Shown here piece after piece: positions 61,244 through 64,000 of a DNA stretch of 64,000 nucleotides. The DNA is from Pseudoscleropodium purum. Lineage: Eukaryota > Streptophyta > Bryopsida > Hypnales > Brachytheciaceae. Position numbers and translations under genes: made by a program. Position 1 is the stretch's first letter. Every line of letters starts with the position of its first letter. The stretch is from NCBI GenBank assembly GCA_963969395.1, contig OZ017801.1, positions 15,815,611-15,879,610 of the forward strand. Direction: 5' to 3'. The notes below the pieces were generated by a model, which was given only the letters and a program-made list of their open reading frames with translations, ran no database searches and was not told the DNA's origin.

Positions 61244-63228
61244 CTACATCTCTAGATGTTGACTTTTGTTGTGTCTTGTATCTATATGGATAAAAAAATC
61301 ACAAAATTAATATTTGCACTATATTGAAAACCTCATAGATTTAGCCTAACGTGACCAAATAATAATTGATTGATAAGCTTGTGATAATTTGCAATTGTAA
61401 ATATATGCTCTTTCTATAAATATTAAATATTTAATTAATTATGGATTTATGGGCTTTTAAAGTCCAAAATTAATGTTGCATCAACCATTTCTTTAACAAA
61501 GTGTTAGTACCCTAGAAAGACAAATTGTCGTATTTTATTTTCTAAGTTTAAATTAAATATCACAATTTGTATACTTTACAAGTTATAATCCTATTTGATT
61601 AACCTTCTAAAGATGTTATGGACCGAAAAGATTCAATCAATGACTACATTGTTAACTAAGGAAGCAATAAATGCATCTATTGTTCCAATAATCAAAGTAT
61701 TTTGGTGACTACTTTGGTCATAGGGGCATATCTTTTTTCAATAAATCCTAAAACATTGTTGTGGATGCCAACCATCCTATAGATGACTTCACCTAAGACT
61801 AGATGATGGAAAAGATGTTTTTTAATCCAATCTTTTTTTGGAAGTTGCTTGAGTAAATTTTTAGTGAACATTATCTCAAATTCCCTCATTATGATATTAT
61901 TGACTTTTTCTAATGATGCTTAATCCATAGATCAACCTTGTTAGTAGTGTATTTTGTCCATTTCTTGCTATTTATCCTTGATGTGAATTTTAACCACACA
62001 AATGATATTTTTTGAACTTGAGTCCTACTAACGAAATAAAGATTATCAAGTGCAGTTTCTACTCTAATTGGAAATTTTGAAAAATTTATAAATTTCAATA
62101 TTTTATAGCAATCTGAACTTTGAGCCCATAACCATGTATTTTTTATTTTCTAACTTTAGAGTGACATGATAACTTTATTTTATACCATAATGTTATAAAC
62201 TGAAATATACATGTATGTTGAAAAGTTAAGATTTTTCGAGTATATTTTGTATTTGATATGAATTTCCTTCGCTTTTTTCTTAAAATATTCATAGTAATTT
62301 CAAATTTTGCCCAAAAAATTTGAAAATTTTACTACTTGCAGTACAGATATGATTTCATCTCTAAAAAATAAATGTAAAATTTTTCATTCCAATTTGGCTG
62401 ATTGCAAAAATGACAGCAAACAAAGTGATGGACAATAAGGCTTGAAATTAGTGGTCATGGGCCGATCCTTCTAGGGCTAACTTAAGGGGCATTCACTTCT
62501 TGCATGCAAAGGAGACAGGAATCTTCTAGGATATAATGCCTTATCATAACTTTGTTATTGTCGGATCCATCTTATTGGCAATTGAAAGGGGATTCCATCC
62601 AGACTCCAGAGTATCGAACTAGCTGTATTTTTTGGACACCACTGAATAAACTATGAATTTTCAAAGTGCTGGCTGATTTTAGGTGTATCCCAAACCAACC
62701 CTCGGTCCCTTGTAATGTTCAAAATATTCACATTTTAGGCAAGAATCTAGATTGAACAGTTTTAGTACCGTGATTGACATTAGGTGTTCCATTATATTAA
62801 CTGGTGCACAGTCCTGCAGTATGGGCTCCAAGATTTGGTTGTCTGACTACAAAGATTTTGTATTAAAATATAGCGCCCACTTTCTGCCCTTTTGACATAT
62901 GCTTTGATTTCAAACTATCATGACAGGGAGACATTTGGGAGAAATGGAAAAGAAAAACTAAAGAATTGAAGCAGACATTTCCGAAAGTCAGAACATGAAG
63001 CTATAGCTTGGAATATCTTAGCTTAAGTTAAGCTAAGTTGAAACCGAATATGAAAAGTTTTAGCTCAATTCTTGCAGTAAAGGTTCCCTTTACTTGAGTA
63101 AAAATAAAAATAATTTTGTTTTTAGCTCAATCGTACTGGTAGATCTAAAGAATTTAGTGTTTAAAGTTGTAGAAATATTTGGGTAGAAAGTTGTTCTGTA
63201 CAGGCAGTCTATTCTTGAAACAACTTTT
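61244..63228. other. Intergenic, nothing firm
   Basis: AT-rich. A motif CTTCTAGGGCTAA near 62,470 looks like a decayed TTAA-family end, but no matching partner end was found. No gene recognised. Confidence 0.35.
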
Positions 63229-64000
63229 TTAACCCCTAAAGGACCGGACTGCATTTTTTGGCTGTATAGAATTTTTGGGCAAGTCAATGTGACCAGAAAT
63301 TTTCATATTTTAGGCTGAAATTTTAATAGAAGGTGTGGACAAGGAATATCTTTCATATGCAACAAATTTCATGACATTTGGAAATAGGAGTCAAAAATTA
63401 AGGCCCAGTATGTTGTTTGTTTCTCAACTCGGGCAGTCAGGGCAGATCTAAAAAATTCACTTTTTTCAAAAATAAAAATTTGAAATTGATTTTCTATATT
63501 TATATATGTGTGAAAAGCTTTGAATTATTCCATTTCAATTAATGAGTCAAAAATTACGAGGAATTTTAATTTGCGGGCAGTTATGGATTTTGTACTCTAA
63601 AATAAATTTTGAAGTTGTTTATTTCACTCAATTTTCAATATTTTTTGAAAAAAAATAAAACCATATCATGTACATTGTTTACAAGAACATTACAACCATT
63701 GGAATTGACATTTTTCAATTCCATAATTAAATTATTAACAATTTAGTATTTTGAATCATTCTCTATCTCTTTCTACTTACTATTTTTTTCCTATATGTCG
63801 TACAATTCCAAATGACTTGAGAATTTTCAAGCATGTAAACAACTTGTTTATAAAAACAAATCCAAAGAAGCGCCACTATTTTGAACATTTTTTCATAGAA
63901 AAAAAAGCTTGTAAGGTATAGCTGCCTGGTTTTTTGCAGGGTTAAAAAAAGGATTTTTGTCAATTCAAATGCTAAAATCTTGCAATCCACAAGGTGAAAA
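63229..64000 (+). mobile_element. TTAA-bounded CCCCTAAAG family, copy cut by the window end
   Basis: TTAACCCCTAAAGGACCGG starts at 63229, and the rest runs off the window; about 160 bp of the expected 930 are missing. It aligns closely with 52,225 on, including TTTTTTGGCT, GAAATTTTAATAGAAGGTG, AAATTTCATGACATTTGG and CATTACAACCATTGGAATTG. It appears to be one of the best preserved copies. Confidence 0.8.

Noticed and set aside
62465..62486. Possible TTAA-family end (CTTCTAGGGCTAACTTAA)
   Set aside because: It resembles a decayed end, but the adjoining sequence does not align with the family.

Overview
This window looks like plant nuclear DNA from a large, AT-rich, gene-poor genome. It holds one well-supported protein gene in 64 kb. 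That gene is an SBP-box (SPL) transcription factor on the minus strand, at about 6,900-9,650. It has the plant-specific SBP zinc-finger domain, GT-AG introns and a near-canonical miR156 target site in its last exon. Most of the remaining sequence is AT-rich, poor in CpG and full of stop codons, which fits old, heavily methylated intergenic DNA. A gymnosperm or another large-genome land plant is my inference; nothing here fixes the species.

Layout. 1-6,300: intergenic DNA with a CpG-rich hAT-type MITE (209-470) with an 8-bp target duplication, a diverged direct duplication (671-1,335), a short-loop palindrome (4,493-4,553) and the first copy of a dispersed GC-richer repeat (4,758-5,051). 6,900-10,570: the SPL gene and its CpG-rich upstream region, followed by a Stowaway-like hairpin MITE and a 12-bp minisatellite (10,748-10,922). 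12,000-64,000: repeat-dominated DNA.

The repeats fall into recognisable families. (a) A TTAA-bounded, non-coding family with CCCCTAAAG ends has eight copies here, several 924-932 bp long. (b) Two long foldback elements (24.3-24.8 and 50.8-51.1 kb) share arms. (c) A TIR family of about 400-500 bp (three copies) carries a tRNA-like core in at least one copy. (d) An element with GTAGAACC ends hosts one of the (c) copies as a nested insertion. (e) A GC-richer repeat (three copies) keeps an internal stem. (f) A short family shares an AT-rich core at 44.0 and 53.7 kb. There are also two satellite-like tandem arrays (97-98-bp unit at 35.3-36.9 kb; 111-112-bp unit at 59.3-59.8 kb), several very short-loop palindromes and a 19-base G run.

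I found no tRNA or rRNA gene, no CRISPR array, and no intact transposase or reverse transcriptase. Boundaries of repeats come from reading by eye and are approximate unless exact ends are described.
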